Assembly: GCF_003265705.1 (NCBI RefSeq)
Contig: NW_020312966.1
Span: 20,201,090 to 20,265,089 of the forward strand
Direction of reading: 5' to 3'
Source of the DNA: Callorhinus ursinus
Taxonomy: Eukaryota > Chordata > Mammalia > Carnivora > Otariidae
DNA length: 64,000 nucleotides
Of this stretch, positions 41,024 through 54,268 are shown piece after piece (within the stretch, counting starts at the first letter, position 1; each line of letters opens with the position of its first letter). Position numbers and translations under genes: made by a program. The notes beneath the pieces are model-generated. The model searched no databases. It saw only the letters and a list, made by a program, of their open reading frames with translations, and was not told where the DNA came from.

Positions 41024-41712
41024 TCAGTAATCATCTTGAATTTCTTTCATCATTGTTTTATAGGTTTTAGAGTATAGGTCTTTTACCTCTTTGGTTAAGT
41101 TTATTCCTAGATATATTATTGTCTTTGGTGCAATTGCAAATGGGATTTTCTTCTTAATTTCACTTTCTGCTGCTTCATTATTAGTGTAAAGAAATACAAC
41201 AGATTTCTGTACATTGGTTTTGTATCCTGTCACTTTACTAAATTTATCAGTTCTGGTAGTTTTTTGTTGGAGTCTTTTGGGGTTTTTATGTTTAGTATCA
41301 TGTCATCTGCAGATAGTGAGAGTTTTACTTCTTCCTTAGCAATTTGGATATTTTTTATTTCTTTTTGTTGTCTGATTGCTCTGACTAGGACTTCCAGTAC
41401 TGTGTTGATTAAAAGTGGTGAGCATGCACGTTCTTGTCTTGTTCCTGATCTTAGGGGAAACTGTTTTTCACCATTGAGTATGATGGCTGTGGGTTTTTCG
41501 GATAATGATTTCATTATGTTGAGGCATGTTCCCTCTAGACCTACTTTGCAGAGGGCTTTTATCATGAGTGGATGCTGTACTTTGTCGAATGCTTTTTCTG
41601 CATCTATTGAAATGATCATGTGGTTTTTATCCTTTCTCTTATTGATGTGACTTGTCACGTTGATTGTTGATTGTTTTGTGAATATTGAACCACCCTTGCA
41701 TCCGGGGAACAA
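41024..41712 (-). pseudogene. L1 ORF2 reverse transcriptase remains
   Basis: The frame at 41230-41712 has [28 protein letters not shown] and a catalytic-box variant SADDM (usually FADDM). A second frame at 41024-41233 has MTGYKTNVQKSVVFLYTNN. These are L1 RT palm/thumb motifs with stops between the segments. Confidence 0.88.
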
Positions 41713-42179
41713 ATCCCTCTTGATTGTGGTGTATGATTTTTTTTAAATGTATTGTTGGATTTGGTTTGCTAATATTTTGTTGAGGATTTTTGCATCTATC
41801 AGAATATAACATTTTATGTTTGAATTAAGAAAACCTCCTTGTGGAAACAAGTACTAGTTTCTATGGTATAGGAGATAATATTATAATTGAATGTCCAAAG
41901 TGGAAGCATATTTCCTGGACCTGGCCATTTAATTTGAAATAGCTTTAAATTTTAAGACTGAGATTAATGGGATATATTAGATTGGTATACCCAGATGTTT
42001 GTGTAAGGAATACATTCAAGGACTGCACTTATGGGTCAGTAGAATTTTAAGGACATTAAAGCTACATTTTTGTGTTTGAACTTGGATTTTTTGGAAATCA
42101 CATTTGTACATAATTAAAATATGAATGCACATAAAGTTTCTTGAGAGGAAAAAACCCACTTTGCCTGCTTTTTAGTCTT

Positions 42180-42362
42180 TTTTTTTTTTAAGATTTTATT
42201 TATTTATTTGACAGAGAGAGGGAACACAAGCAGGGTTAGTGGGAGAGGGAGAAGCAGGCTTCCTGCAGAGCAGGGAGCCCAATGCGGTGCTCAGTCCCAG
42301 AACCCTGGGATCATGACCTGAGCCGAAGGCAGACGCTTAACGACTGAGCCACCAGGCGTCCC
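42180..42362 (-). mobile_element. Carnivore SINE
   Basis: gacagagagagggaacacaagcagggttagtggg... ending gagccaccaggcgtccc. No clean TSD; a T-run follows on each side. Confidence 0.9.
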
Positions 42363-43309
42363 TTAATGTTTTTTTTTTTTTTTTTTAAGGAACTGGTTAC
42401 CATGACATTTCACATTAATATCTTGAGCTTACCTATATAGTAAAAAGATATTAAGATGCGTAGACCAATTCTGTGGGAAGCTGAAAAAGCAGTGGACCTT
42501 CACCTTCAAAATGAAACTAAATGAAAAATGTATATTTTGCTTCTCTTAGGTGACACAGTATTTTGTGCCAGCTAATTCTAAGTGAATCAGGTTTTTTGTA
42601 CACATTTTCCAGGCAAGGGAGTTGAATTAGTTGAAAGTCTACCCTGTTAGGCATTTCACATAAATTATTGCAAGGATCAGATGAAGTAACTTTGGCAGGA
42701 GGTTACCGCATATTTTAAGACCAGCAGATTGAGACTGGGAGACGGGAGACACGTGCTTTGCACACCTTCACCCAACTACTCTGTGCTAGAGTGGACATTG
42801 ACACATGGCTGTCAGCATGACCACTGCTCTCTGCTTTATACCGTGTAGTCGCTCTAACTTGATACTTTGAAGGCAGGTCAGTATGGAAACCTAATATTGG
42901 GTAGGTTTTATTAGATAGGTTGTGGTTTTTTTTTGTTTGTTTTTTTGTTGCTTTTTACTTATTTATTTTTTTGCTGCCCAACATTTTGAAATTTCTCCTG
43001 AAAGACTTCTAGGACTCTTATGTGCAATCCTTATTAGAAGCCCCCCCCCCCTTTTTTAAATGTTGTTTTGGAGAAGAGAAAGGGGGATACTTACCACTGG
43101 AATCCATACCTCAGGAATATGCTCAGTTTCTTAATTTCAGCGCTGTGTTGGGAGTTGGAAATAAGCTATTACTTTAGTTATAGATAGCATTGTTGGCTGA
43201 GAGCTACCTGGTCCATTTCCACCTCCTTTATCATAACTGTAAAGTCATCTCCTGGTGGAACATAAATATAACATCTTCTTTCTTTTTTGCTTTGATCAAC
43301 AATAATTAC

Positions 43310-43395
43310 CTATGTTCATTTGGGGTTTACCATGTGCTGGGCCTCCATATTCCTTCATTTAATCTTCACAGTAATATGTGAACACTGGTACTCTA
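43310..43395 (-). mobile_element. MIR fragment, antisense
   Basis: gtttaccatgtgctgggcctccatattccttcatttaatcttcacagtaatatg, the MIR 3' half read backwards. Confidence 0.55.
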
Positions 43396-43399
43396 TTTT

Positions 43400-43655
43400 T
43401 GTTAAAATTTTTTAAAGTTCTAGTTGGCACACCTGTTACATTAGTTTCAGGTGTGCAACATAGTGATTCGGTAGCTCTGTATGTTCTGCTGTTCTCACTA
43501 CAAGTGTAGCTTCCATCTGTCACTCTTAGAAGACCATTGACTGTGTTCCCTGTCCTGTACCTTTTATTACTGTGACTCACTCATTCCATAACTAGAGGCC
43601 TGTATTTCCTGCACTCCTTCACTCATTTGCCCATCTCCCTATCCCCCAAATGAAA
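43400..43655 (-). mobile_element. Old carnivoran/mammalian L1 3' end, antisense
   Basis: ttctagttggcacacctgttacattagtttcaggtgtgcaacatagtgattcg... ccctgtcctgtaccttttattactgtgac, an L1 3' UTR end older than the one at 27462. Confidence 0.75.
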
Positions 43656-44401
43656 CATCTTGATTTTTGTATTCGAGAATCTCTAGTGGAATTCAATGAA
43701 AGAATCATCAGCTGTCTTAGTGTAGGGCTCCGGCCTTCCACATAGAGCTCTTTAATCTAGCCTTCCTATTCCTTAACCATCACTGCTGTTATTTACCTGT
43801 GTATAATGTGTTACAGTTCATAAAACACATTCATCTCTATTGCTAATTTTGTATAGATTGTACCTGAAGATAAAGAGAGAACAAAGACTTTGTTTACCTA
43901 GGCTTTTAAAGAATTACTTAAAAAATCCTGACATTTAGGTTTCTGACTTAAATTACATATATTAGTAGTGAGTATTTACGATGAGGTATTAAGTTATGTG
44001 CTGAATAGATGTTTTATTAAGTGTAACCCAGAGTTTCCTTGGAGAAATTTTTTATTCTGTAGCTAAAGGTGATGTCTTCTGAAGTCCATCTGGAAATTAT
44101 AGTGAAAATAAATTCTGTTCTGATGATTTGCAGAGTGTAATATAAGGGGTGGCTATCCACTCATAGATGCAGTTGAGTCTTAGTTTTAAAGCTCAGTGTT
44201 AAACAATAGAAAGGGTTTTTTGTTTTGTTTTATTTATTTTTAAAGGAAACAAGGTCTTTTGTACATTGAATGGGAACTATATCTTTTGATCTAACTTTCC
44301 TCTTCATGGGGGCATTTCAGGCTAATTTTATAAGCTTTTACTTTTTATATCCTCTGTGCTGGAAAACTATAGGCTTAAGGTAATTATTTAAAAGTACTTC
44401 C

Positions 44402-44579
44402 TGGGGTGCTTGGCTAGCTCAGTCGGTTAAGCGTCTGACTCAGGTTTTTGGGATTGAGCCCCAAGGCGGGCTCCTCTCTCAGTAGAGAGTTGGCTTCCTC
44501 TCTCTCCCTCCCTCTGCTTCTCCCTCCCGCTTGTTCTCTCTCTCTCTTTAAAATAAATAAGTAAATCTTTAAAAAAAAT
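44402..44579 (+). mobile_element. Carnivore SINE, internally deleted head
   Basis: Head ggggtgcttggctagctcagtcggttaagcg, then a deletion in the region between ctgactcagg and tttttgggattgagcc. TSD aaaagtacttcc at 44390-44401 and 44580-44591. Confidence 0.9.
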
Positions 44580-44605
44580 AAAAGTACTTCCAGTACTTCA
44601 CTTTT

Positions 44606-44784
44606 TTAAAAAAAAAGATTTTATTATTTATTCATTTGTGTATGATGGGGTGGGGGGGGAGTAGAGAGAGATGGACAAGCAGACTGCACTGAGCGTGGAG
44701 CCCGATCCCACAACCCCGAGATCGTGACCTGAGCCGAAACCAAGAGTTGGATACTAAACCAACTGAGTCACCCAGGTGCCCCTG
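44606..44784 (-). mobile_element. Carnivore SINE next to previous one
   Basis: Opposite orientation. TSD ccagta(c/a)ttcactttt at 44590-44605 and 44785-44800, whose first bases overlap the TSD of the preceding SINE. Confidence 0.9.
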
Positions 44785-45892
44785 CCAGTAATTCACTTTT
44801 ACCTTGCTCCCTGGTTCCTATGGCCATATTCATATATTAGGTTATTTGCGTGAACCACTAGGAATATTCTTCGTAAATCTTAATAATGGCAAAGATAACA
44901 AGAAAAATATTATTTCACATTGAAAGTTGAGAATTTTACTATAAGTAGTATAAGGATCTGACAGCATGGGTGGTAGAAGCAAACGTTTTTTTCAGGATGT
45001 GATTTAGGAAAAGTAATGGTGATGTACCTGTTATGGGAGAGATGACCGTTGTTATTGGATCACAGAGCTGTATTCTTTCTTCCAAATCTTTCCAGAAAGT
45101 TCAGCTTTCAAGGATAGAAGTCTGTCAGAGGTTTGGTAGTCTTCTTACCCTTTGACAAAAACAAAACAACTCGCAGTATTAAGATTGGATGCGCGAAAGT
45201 AATTTGGAGATCTCTGAATGTAAAATGAGACCTGTAGGCACGTTGCATTTTAGTATGTATAATAAACAGCTGGCTCTTCAGTAAAACTAGACAGCCTCTT
45301 TTTGACCAGACCTCATGTTACAGGAGGATGAAATTTTGCAATCCTATACTTGGATTTCTGGAATGGCTAGCTTGAGCCAGGAAAAGTCATTTTGTGATTG
45401 CAGAAGGAATTGAGTAAAGAAGGTTTGCTTTGGTTAGAAAGTGGATTGGGAATGCTAACAAAGTAAAAGATGCATTGGTTGAAGTTGAGGAAGATGAAGA
45501 GCGATCTAAGGGGGTTAAAATAGGATTTTGAAAGTGGGAATAGTTGAGAACAGGTTTGAAGAGAATTAAGAGTGTAAGAAAATTAGTGTTTGTGCATCTT
45601 GTATGTATATTAATGAAAGACTCCATCATTTGGAAGGATATGGACAAAGGGAACTGGAAAACCATTTATATATAATTCAGTCTTAGAAATGCTTCAGTTT
45701 GGAAGGCCATTGATATATATATAATCAATTGCTATATATTATGCATAACTTGCTTTTGTGGTCCCCTTGTAGAAGGTTATGGTCACCTGAAAATGGAGCC
45801 CAATTTGTACACCTCTCAAGGAAAGCATTGTAGTAAAGATACTGTGTAGCTTATGTGGCGTATTGTGATCAATGTTTGTCCTATAAGTTCTT

Positions 45893-45975
45893 TTTTTTTT
45901 TAATTTTAAACAACTGTAATGAAGTATAATTTACATTTTATTTACCCATACAATTTACCCATTTTACCTGGAAGG
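45893..45975 (-). mobile_element. Old L1 fragment, antisense
   Basis: ttaaacaactgtaatgaagtataatttacattttatttacccatacaatttacccattttacc, the antisense L1M 3' region. Confidence 0.55.
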
Positions 45976-46355
45976 TCTTGTAAGGAGGTTGTCTTTATTT
46001 TAAAATGTGTCCAAGGTGACTGAGAAAGGGAGGAAAATTGCTTTTCATTACATCAGGAATTATATTATGCTTATATTGTAAAAACTGAATGGGATTCTCT
46101 AGTTAAGTCCCTAAGATTTAAATTTGATATGCTAACAGTTTTCTTTAAATTTTGTGATGCTTCAGTGGAACATAACATTTTAAAAATGTCTTAATACATT
46201 TTAACAGGGTGTTGGGACTCCTCATTACTGCTATATAAAATAGGGTGATGCTCATTTTTCTGATCTCTATATTCTAGTTTTCTTTTTCCTTCTTTAAATG
46301 GAGCATGGAAATACTTAGTTTCTGTTACTTTTCATCTCGTTGGCCCAAGAGTCTC

Positions 46356-46592
46356 TCTCTCTTTTTTTTTTTTTTGGAGGGTGTATTTTTTTTTTAATGT
46401 GTCTCCTGTTTTTAAAAAACGATTTTGAGAGAGAGTGAGTGAGAGAGAGAGCACGAGCAGGGGCAGAGGGAGAGGGAGAAGCAGACTCCCCGCTGATCAG
46501 GGAACAGGACGTGAGGCTCGATCCCAGGACCCTGGGGTCATGACTGGAGCTGAAGGCAAACGCTTAACCGACTGAGCCACCCAGGCGCCCCG
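46356..46592 (-). mobile_element. Carnivore SINE with disrupted tail
   Basis: The SINE body is clear at 46408-46591; the T-rich 46356-46407 with inserted ggagggtgt is probably its altered tail. TSD caagagtctc at 46346-46355 and 46593-46602. Confidence 0.85.
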
Positions 46593-47202
46593 CAAGAGTC
46601 TCCTTTATCATGTGAAGCACAAAACTACATGTCTTTGAATCTACAGTTTATTAAGTGGCATAATCACTAGTTTTGATTTTGTACCAAATGTTGGGTTATC
46701 TGTACAAACTAATTAGTGTCAGCCTTTTTTTTTTTTTTTTTTTTTTTTAATCCCAGGCATTATTTCCCTTCTGTTTGGGAGTAAACTTGCATGGTTAATT
46801 AGAATCTTCAACTTTTAGGCAGACAAAGAGAAAGTCTAGTTCATGCTTGTGAGTTCTACAATGTGTTGGTTCTAGGTCATAATTTTTCTTAGCCTGGTAT
46901 TACATCCAAAGTGAAATACCAGTAATAGTTAATGACTTCTGTGGTAATTTATTTTGAAAAAAGTTTTGAACTCTTTCTCTGAGTTTTCTTACCTAGTAGA
47001 TATGGGAAAGCTTTGTCCTTTTGTCTTTGGGAACTTGAATATCATCTTTCATCCTCTGCCACTTTCGGCCTGACCTGTTTAGGTTACTCAGTTCTTGTTC
47101 GTATGTCCGGTACTATGTAGGTGTTACTAATGGTTCAATTCGCATGTAGTTGTATTTTTGTGAATTAATTGCTGTGGGGTGCTAACTTGTGTGAAGATGA
47201 CT

Positions 47203-47395
47203 TTTTTTTTTTTTTAAGATTTTATTTATTTGAGAGAGAATGAGAGAGAGAGAGCACGAGAGGGAAGAGGGTCAGAGGGAGAAGCAGACTCCCCGCTGAG
47301 CAGGGAGCCCGACGCGGGACTTGATCCCGGGACTCCAGGATCATGACCTGAGCCGAAGGCAGTCGCCCAACCAACTGAGCCACCAAGGCGCCCCA
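47203..47395 (-). mobile_element. Carnivore SINE
   Basis: gagagagaatgagagagagagagcacgagaggg subtype. TSD aagatgact at 47194-47202 and 47396-47404. Confidence 0.93.
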
Positions 47396-48545
47396 AAGAT
47401 GACTATTTTAAAATTGCTGGCATTTTGGTATTGAACAACTTATTTTCCGCTTTAAGTATTTTAGACTTTTTAGGAGAGGAAAATCAACATAGGCCCAAAG
47501 ATTTTCAGAAACTTGATATTTGCTTAATTGCTTAATGATCCAGATTACCTTTTGAGATTTTGTAAAACTTTATTTTGGATAATTTACTTAGAAATAGTCT
47601 GTGTTTAAATTTTAATTTTCTTTCTTTAAAGAGTAGATGATAATTACCATGGAAGCTTCACTTAAAAGTCTGTTTTTTGTGTTACTGTCTTTGTTTTTTG
47701 GGAAAAACCTTTTTTTGAGATATTGACCCTTGAATGTGTAAAGTAGTGTTGGCTCTTTGTGGCCTTGAACAATTCACTGGGTTTGGATTAAAGATAAGAT
47801 GTATTTTTAGCTCTCGGACAATAGGTGGCAGTATTCTATTGCATGATCACTGCAGCTGTACTGTGATAGATGAAAAGCGAATTTCATGTTACAAAAGTCT
47901 TCCTATAAAATTATTAGAAGTCATTAACTTTGTTGACACCTTATTTTTTTCTAATGTACTACTTTTTAAACTTCGTAGTAGTATTTATGTAAGAATTAGA
48001 CAAGTTGACCTTCTCAGAGGTAGCACAGATTGTGTACAATCTGCTTGCAGCATGTATGCTGGAGACCAGATGTGAAGTTACTCGTTCATGGACTCACTGC
48101 TCGACACTTCATAGCTCTTGCCCCTGCCTGTGTTTGTCCTCGAGTGTGGCGGTTGTCCTCTTGCCCACGGGAGCTTACTCACGTGGGAGTTTTTGAATCT
48201 GAGGACAAATATTTATTACTTTTACCATTACATTGCTTGGACACTTTCTAAAAACTAACCTTTGCATAAGATGCATTTTGAGTAGTTCATTAATCTTCAA
48301 ATCTGTTAACATATGTTAAGGTTAAAGAAGCTTAATACTAAAAGAGAATGCCATAAACTACAGCCCTTTAAAATTTCCCACCATTCCCACTTGACCAATG
48401 TGTGTTTGATGGTTAATTTAAGGGGAGGTGATTTGAATATCCAGGCATTTGCAGAGACTTTCCTTTTGGTCCTTTCTTTATTGTAGCTTGGTGATTCTCA
48501 AATTTAAGAGTTTCTAAGAATTTTTATAATGTTACAGACATAGAT

Positions 48546-48598
48546 TTGTGTGTGTGTGTGTGTGAGTGAGAGAGAGAGAGAGAGAGAAAGAGAGACAG
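48546..48598. repeat. (GT)n(GA)n compound microsatellite
   Basis: Ten or so GT units pass directly into about twelve GA units. Confidence 0.95.
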
Positions 48599-48889
48599 TT
48601 GTGACTATACATATTAGATCAGCTAATTTCATCATTTTAGGTCCTGATTCTAAGTGTATAGACTCTGATTGTATATAACTCTGCTTGTGCTGCCACATTC
48701 CATTTGTTCCCCTGGCTTCGAGGCAGAGAGGAAGTGGTCCCTCAGTTAGTCGCTGTCTGTTTTACATGTGCTCTCCCAACGTATGTGAGTTCCTTCTACC
48801 TTAGTCATCTTTACCTTTGACATCTCAGAGACAAATGTCGCTCAGTTTTCAGGAGGAGACTGTAGCCAGTCACTAACATTAAGCTAGAC

Positions 48890-49300
48890 CGTGAAAGCAG
48901 CTCCTGCCGGGTACTAGCCGTATGACTGGACAGACGACAATATCTCTGTGCCTCAGTACCCTTATTTACTTAATGAAGACAGTAGTAGTCTTTTCTAAAG
49001 ATTAAATGTATATGTATATGTAGAGTGTTCAGTGTGTGTTTGGATTATCATCATCAATTATTTTTAAAAAAGATTTTATTCATTCATTTGACACAGAAAG
49101 AGAGCACAAGCAGGGGGAGCTGCAGGCGGAGGGGGAGGGAGAACATGGGGCTTGATCCCAGGACCCTGGGATCATGACCTGAGCCAAAGGCAGACGCTTA
49201 ACTAACTGAGCCACCCAGGTGCCCCATGGATTATCATTATTATTATTAAGCACAGGACCTGGCACAGAGTAGGAATTCAATGTAAGTGCATTAGTGAACC
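48890..49300 (+). mobile_element. MIR element split by a SINE
   Basis: gccgtatgactggacagacgacaatatctctgtgcctcagtacccttatttacttaatgaagacagtagtag on the left; attattattaagcacaggacctggcacagagtaggaattcaatg on the right. Confidence 0.7.
49057..49225 (-). mobile_element. Carnivore SINE in MIR
   Basis: Internally shortened copy. TSD tggattatcat at 49041-49051 and 49227-49237 (a few A/T bases separate it from the tail). Confidence 0.9.
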
Positions 49301-49319
49301 AGTAAAAATGCTATTTTGA

Positions 49320-52300
49320 CTATATCGAAGTAACTTTATTCTTCGTATCTTTATAGCAGAATAAAACATTAAAGTATATTCTAAAGGTTAAATAAATGTA
49401 GGGTGTGCTCGCATGCGTGCCTGCATGTGTGTGAGTCCCTTGAGTTTTTCTGTAGAATCCTATTTAGGTTTATGTCACATCCAGTCTGTGTAGTCTTGAC
49501 AGGTCTTGGAAAAGATACTCATACTATCACTTTTCCTGACATGGACACTGCAAATTATATTGAATCAGAAATCTAATTTAATCCATCCTTATTAAATTGT
49601 GAGCAGTAATTGCTTTCAATTTAATGGGATTGAATTCAGTACTAGAAATTTTGATGTTTCCTCATACCTAATAAAATTTGGTTATATATATTTCCATATA
49701 TTTGTGTGTATGCCTGTGCAGTCACAGAGAGAGACAGGTGATCTTAGAGTATTACTTGTACTCAAATGTTGAGTTATTTGTGACAGTTGATAAGGGTGCA
49801 TAGTATAAGGATGCCAGTGGGAAAGGCATTTACTCATTCTTTTTTCCCTTTCTACCCAGGAACGAAAGCAGGCAGAGCAATAAAACTAAGAGTCCTCAGA
49901 ATGGGATTTTCAGCCATTCAGAAATAGGGGAAAGCAATGAAGAGTCTCTAGAGAAGATGCAGAATGTTGTTTACTGTTGAGGGTGAGCAGCCAGCCCTTG
50001 TAATGATGAGAAAAGAGCTATGGGCTGAAATGAAATCCTTCTAAAAAACTTACTCTTAGCATGTTTTTGCTTGATCCTTCCCACTAAGTCATTTTTAAAA
50101 ATAGCTCAGTTTACCAACTTTCATGTCTTACACTGTGCCTTTTTCTTGAATATGTTATGAATAAGAGGTGAGGCTAATTCATGCACTAAATGCATTTCTG
50201 GGTTAAGGTCTAACTGTTGCATGGGATTGTGAGGTGGTGTTTCAGGGAAGAAGTAGGGCCCTTGGCCCCTCCCTCTGGCTCCCTCACTGATTTGACTCTT
50301 GCAGTGTTTTCCACAACCATTTTTTAGCCATCATCATGTTAGCTTTTGTTTTTTTTTTTGTTGCTGTCTTTTTAATTGAGTTGCTGTGTCATTTAAGATG
50401 GAATCATTACATATTAACTGTGATTTTGAAGTCACTGTAAGGAAGTACTCCATGAGTGCAGTTTGAGTAAAATCCATGGTAAAAAGTGAATCACAGATAA
50501 AGATCATTGGGAATATTTTGTGCTCTTTGTGTGAGAGCTGAGTTGTTAGCTAGCTTGGAAGAACGAAGGACCTGTGAGGATGTTCTAGAGTACGTATGTT
50601 ATAGGTCTAACAAAACCAGTTAGGAAGTCGCTGCAAGATGTAAAAATGGAAGACATTGAAAATGGTACACAGACTTCTAAATATGAGATCAAATTAAGGC
50701 AGAGAAACTTTAGGGGAGAGTATTTGAAGCTTATTTCCATCTCTTTAGTAGCAGTTTTTAATCTTGTGACTTAGGTGAGTTGCAAATCACGTGCAAGCCA
50801 TAAATCTCCTGGGGTGGGGCGGAGAAGGTAGTGAGGAGGCTTTAGTTTCCAGTGAAGGTTTTCTAATCAGCTTGGAGACAGGAAGAAGACCGTATTGGGT
50901 GAAGGGTTGTTGGTGGTTGTGTTTGTGGTGTGTAAACTGCTCTGAGTGTAGTCCATGTTTGTGTATCCTTCATGGAGGAATGTAAACATAGACATGTTCC
51001 CATTTGCACATGTCTGCAAAAAACATTATAAAAGCAAGAACTATTTTGCAAAATCTTACACAGGGTAGAAATGTGTGCATTAATTGCAACGTAGGATAAT
51101 TCTAGGATTTGACTTATTCTATAATGTTTTAGGAATTAACGTAGGAATTTAAAATCTAGCAATTTTGAGCCATTGATGGCTCAACCATTCTCACCTGAGG
51201 GATGTTTGGATCGGTCATTAAAACTTTCTGGGCCTTGTCAGTTCTTTCTTTTCTTTTGTTTTTTAAATGAGGCGATGTTCAACCAACCTCATGAAATTGA
51301 AATGAAAATATGTAAACATGAGGTAGTGTTTTAGTTTTTGAAAATATTTATAACTTGAAAGATAAATAACTAATTTATTTATTAAGCTTTACTGTTATTA
51401 AACTGTAAACTGATGGTTTTTGAATTTCTTGCTTTACTCTGTCATCTGTGTTGCATTAAAGATGTTTTGTACAATTTAGAAGCTCAATTCCTTAAATATA
51501 CCAAAAGGTGGCACTGTTGACCTATGTTTAATATTTTTAATTTGCTTTTTGATGAGAACATGTGTTGGATGTTTTATCTGCAAATGTATTAAATTGAGGT
51601 TATATTTTTTACATTTAATTTTCTGTTTTGTAAATGGATCTTTAATTCACGTAGGGTTTACTAGGACCAGGTTTCATTTTTATTTTGAAATGGTTTGGAA
51701 ATTCAGATACTTAACATTTTGTAGACATAAACTCCTGTGTAATCCAGTATAATTAATGATAAAACCTTGTATTAATGTGACAGCTAATGTTTCATGGAAA
51801 ACATAGTTGCTTTTGTATAGCAAAAACCATTAATTTTTTTAAGCCTCTAAAAACAGTCCAATGATTAAAACATAACAGCCGTAAATAAATGATTTGTATG
51901 AGCTTTTAGGTCACACCACGTAGGTTTATCCATTCTGGAATGTTACTTTATGTTAAAAATACCTTTGAAAATTTAGCAAAATCTGTCATTGCTTGAATTT
52001 CCTACTGGCAGTAATGTGATGAAAGGAGAATCTAGGTTCTATGAATAGCTTCTCAGGTGAGAAATGCAAAAATTAGGTAACAGGAACGTGACTAGAAGTG
52101 AGGGTTATTAATGTAGCAGGATGTGGTGCATATACTTCCCATACAGTTAGGCGAAAACCTCCTGATTGTTCATTCATGGAGCATAATGCAGCCAACATAG
52201 TTTATGACCCGAGCAGGAGCATACAAGTAGGATGTTTTTATGTCCAGTCAAAGCTGTCTGTAGTTGGTTTTCAGTATGAACAGAATTTGTCAATAATTTT

Positions 52301-52985
52301 TACTGGAAGCAGAAAAGCAGAGGACACCTCTCTTACTACTATTATAAAATGCTTGACTCTTGTCTGAGGGGCAAGGTTAAAAAACCTAAGGTAATTGTGA
52401 ATATGCTTCCACTGTTTCCTTTATTGAAAACTAGAAAATGTGTCAGGTTAATATAACCTGTACTTTTGAGTTTTTGTTAATTTTTCTTAAATACCACTTT
52501 CTAAGGTGCAGGCCTTAGAAATAAAGAGTTTACCTCTTTTTCCATGAAAAAGTCATCCTTAGCACTCTGATGTTATTGTTTCAGTTCCTGAATGTATGTA
52601 GTTTGGGGGAAGTGAGGACACACATGGCAGTTAGAGGTTTGTTTTATGTTCATTAGAGTGTGTGTGCTTATATTTAAGTGTTCACTCTTGTTGCTGCCTT
52701 TGTTGATGTTAGTAATATGATACATATGTGATTTGTCTGAATTGTTTAAAAATGCATAATTAAAGGAGGATTTGATTATTCAGCAACTGTTCCAGTAGCT
52801 AAAGACTATTATTTAGATATTTTCTTCCAGTATTTGACAACTGTTCTATGAGCTATGAATTGTATGGAAAATAGAAGGAATGTATTATGACACTTTAATA
52901 CCTTAGACCCCATACTCTTAGGATACTATTATTATAGAGAATATTTTAATTATTTAAAATAGCAAGAAACTGATCTGCTCTTTCC
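49320..52985. other. CDKAL1: Repeat-poor intronic stretch
   Basis: About 3.7 kb with no SINE, L1, gene or tRNA recognised, apart from a possible degraded MIR near 51180-51310. Short open frames here have no recognisable protein features. Confidence 0.5.
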
Positions 52986-52989
52986 CCTT

Positions 52990-52996
52990 TGTGTGT

Positions 52997-53033
<37 letters not shown>
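52990..53033. repeat. (GT)n microsatellite
   Basis: About 16 uninterrupted GT units preceded by imperfect ones. Confidence 0.95.
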
Positions 53034-53036
<3 letters not shown>

Positions 53037-54076
53037 GTAAAATTCTGTGGATTTGGTAAATGTTTATTTTCCTAAATGACTTTGTGCTTTCAGATTTTTG
53101 TAAGGAAATTAGATAAATGCATTCAGAATGACTTTTTAAAAACCCTCTATTACTGCAAAAATGCAAAATGGAGAAAGACAGCCAAGTGTCCTCCAAATGC
53201 TTTAAACAGAGTTCCCCTTCTCCACCCTTCCCGCCCCCCCACCGACCCCACACACACTCAGGCTCTCCTTAATTTCAGATTTTCTTCTCAGGGAAGCTGA
53301 TTTAGTAAAATGTGGTGTTATACAAGCAATACTTTTCCTGCAAATAATACTTGTGATTAAAAGAAATCCAGTCAAATAGCATTATATATTTGTTATGAAA
53401 AAAGATCTATCATGGAGATTTTATCTGGCTCCTGTAGATGCCTTATAATAATGTACTAATTTATGCTGATGATTTTACCTTGTGACACTTCTGTGTGTCC
53501 TAGATATGTTAATATGTTACAGCTTTTTAGTTTCAGTAATCTGTGTTGGTTGAATGTGCTTGTTAGTCCATGGTACCCCTCACCAGTCTGTGTCAAGGAC
53601 TGGAAAAGAACAAGAAAATATATCTCAGAATCCTTTTCTTTAAGGATGCATTAGTAATAGAGGGAATTATAAAATGAACATAATTTTAATAAGACTGTTA
53701 CATATAAATATTCACTCGGAGTAGTAAGTACTCCAGATACTGTCAGCTTTTAATCAGGAAAGAGAGTTGGGTCACTGGTATTATTAAGCAAGTCCTTGTT
53801 AACACCTTTTGATTTTTAAAAATTTTTTTAAAATGTCAATGAGAAAATATTACAAGAATGAGAAATAGTCATCATAGGCAGTTTTTAAGAAGTAAATCAT
53901 TTTATTATAGCCCTTTTTCTATTCTGTACACTTTGAGGGTTATGTGTCTAAAACTCCCCATGGTAGGAAACTGCCAAATGTGGTTGAGAATTTCAAGGCC
54001 TCATGGTAGAAAAAGGGGTAAGGATGACCAAGGTCTAAAACATATGAAAGAACTAAAATATTTTTTAAAAATTTGA

Positions 54077-54268
54077 GGGGTGCCTGGGTGGCTCAGTCCT
54101 TAAGCGTCTGCCTTCGGCTCAGGTCATGATCCCAGGGTTCTGGGATGGAGCCCCAGATCGGGCTCCCTGCTCAGCGGGAAGCCTGCTTCTCCCTCTCCCA
54201 CTCCCCATGCTTGTGTTCCTTCTCTCGCTTTGTCTCTCTCTGTCAAATAAATGAATAAAATCTTAAAA
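54077..54268 (+). mobile_element. Carnivore SINE, recent subtype
   Basis: Head ggggtgcctgggtggctcagtccttaagcg, tail gtcaaataaatgaataaaatctt. Possible short TSD aaaaattt on both sides. Confidence 0.93.

Larger units (their letters stand above)
38978..41797 (-). mobile_element. Carnivore L1, 5'-truncated, 3' UTR shortened
   Basis: Read right to left: ORF2 from the reverse-transcriptase domain (41797) to its end, then 3' UTR stopping at about 38978, before the usual L1 3' terminus. Probable TSD tcagaaataacatttttttat (38960) / tcagaatataacattttat (41799). Carries two later SINEs and a (TG)n/(CA)n expansion. Confidence 0.85.

Noticed and set aside
47734..48075. 113-codon + strand frame in intron 4
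   Set aside because: No family resemblance and no good splice sites in phase; typical of chance frames in a long intron.
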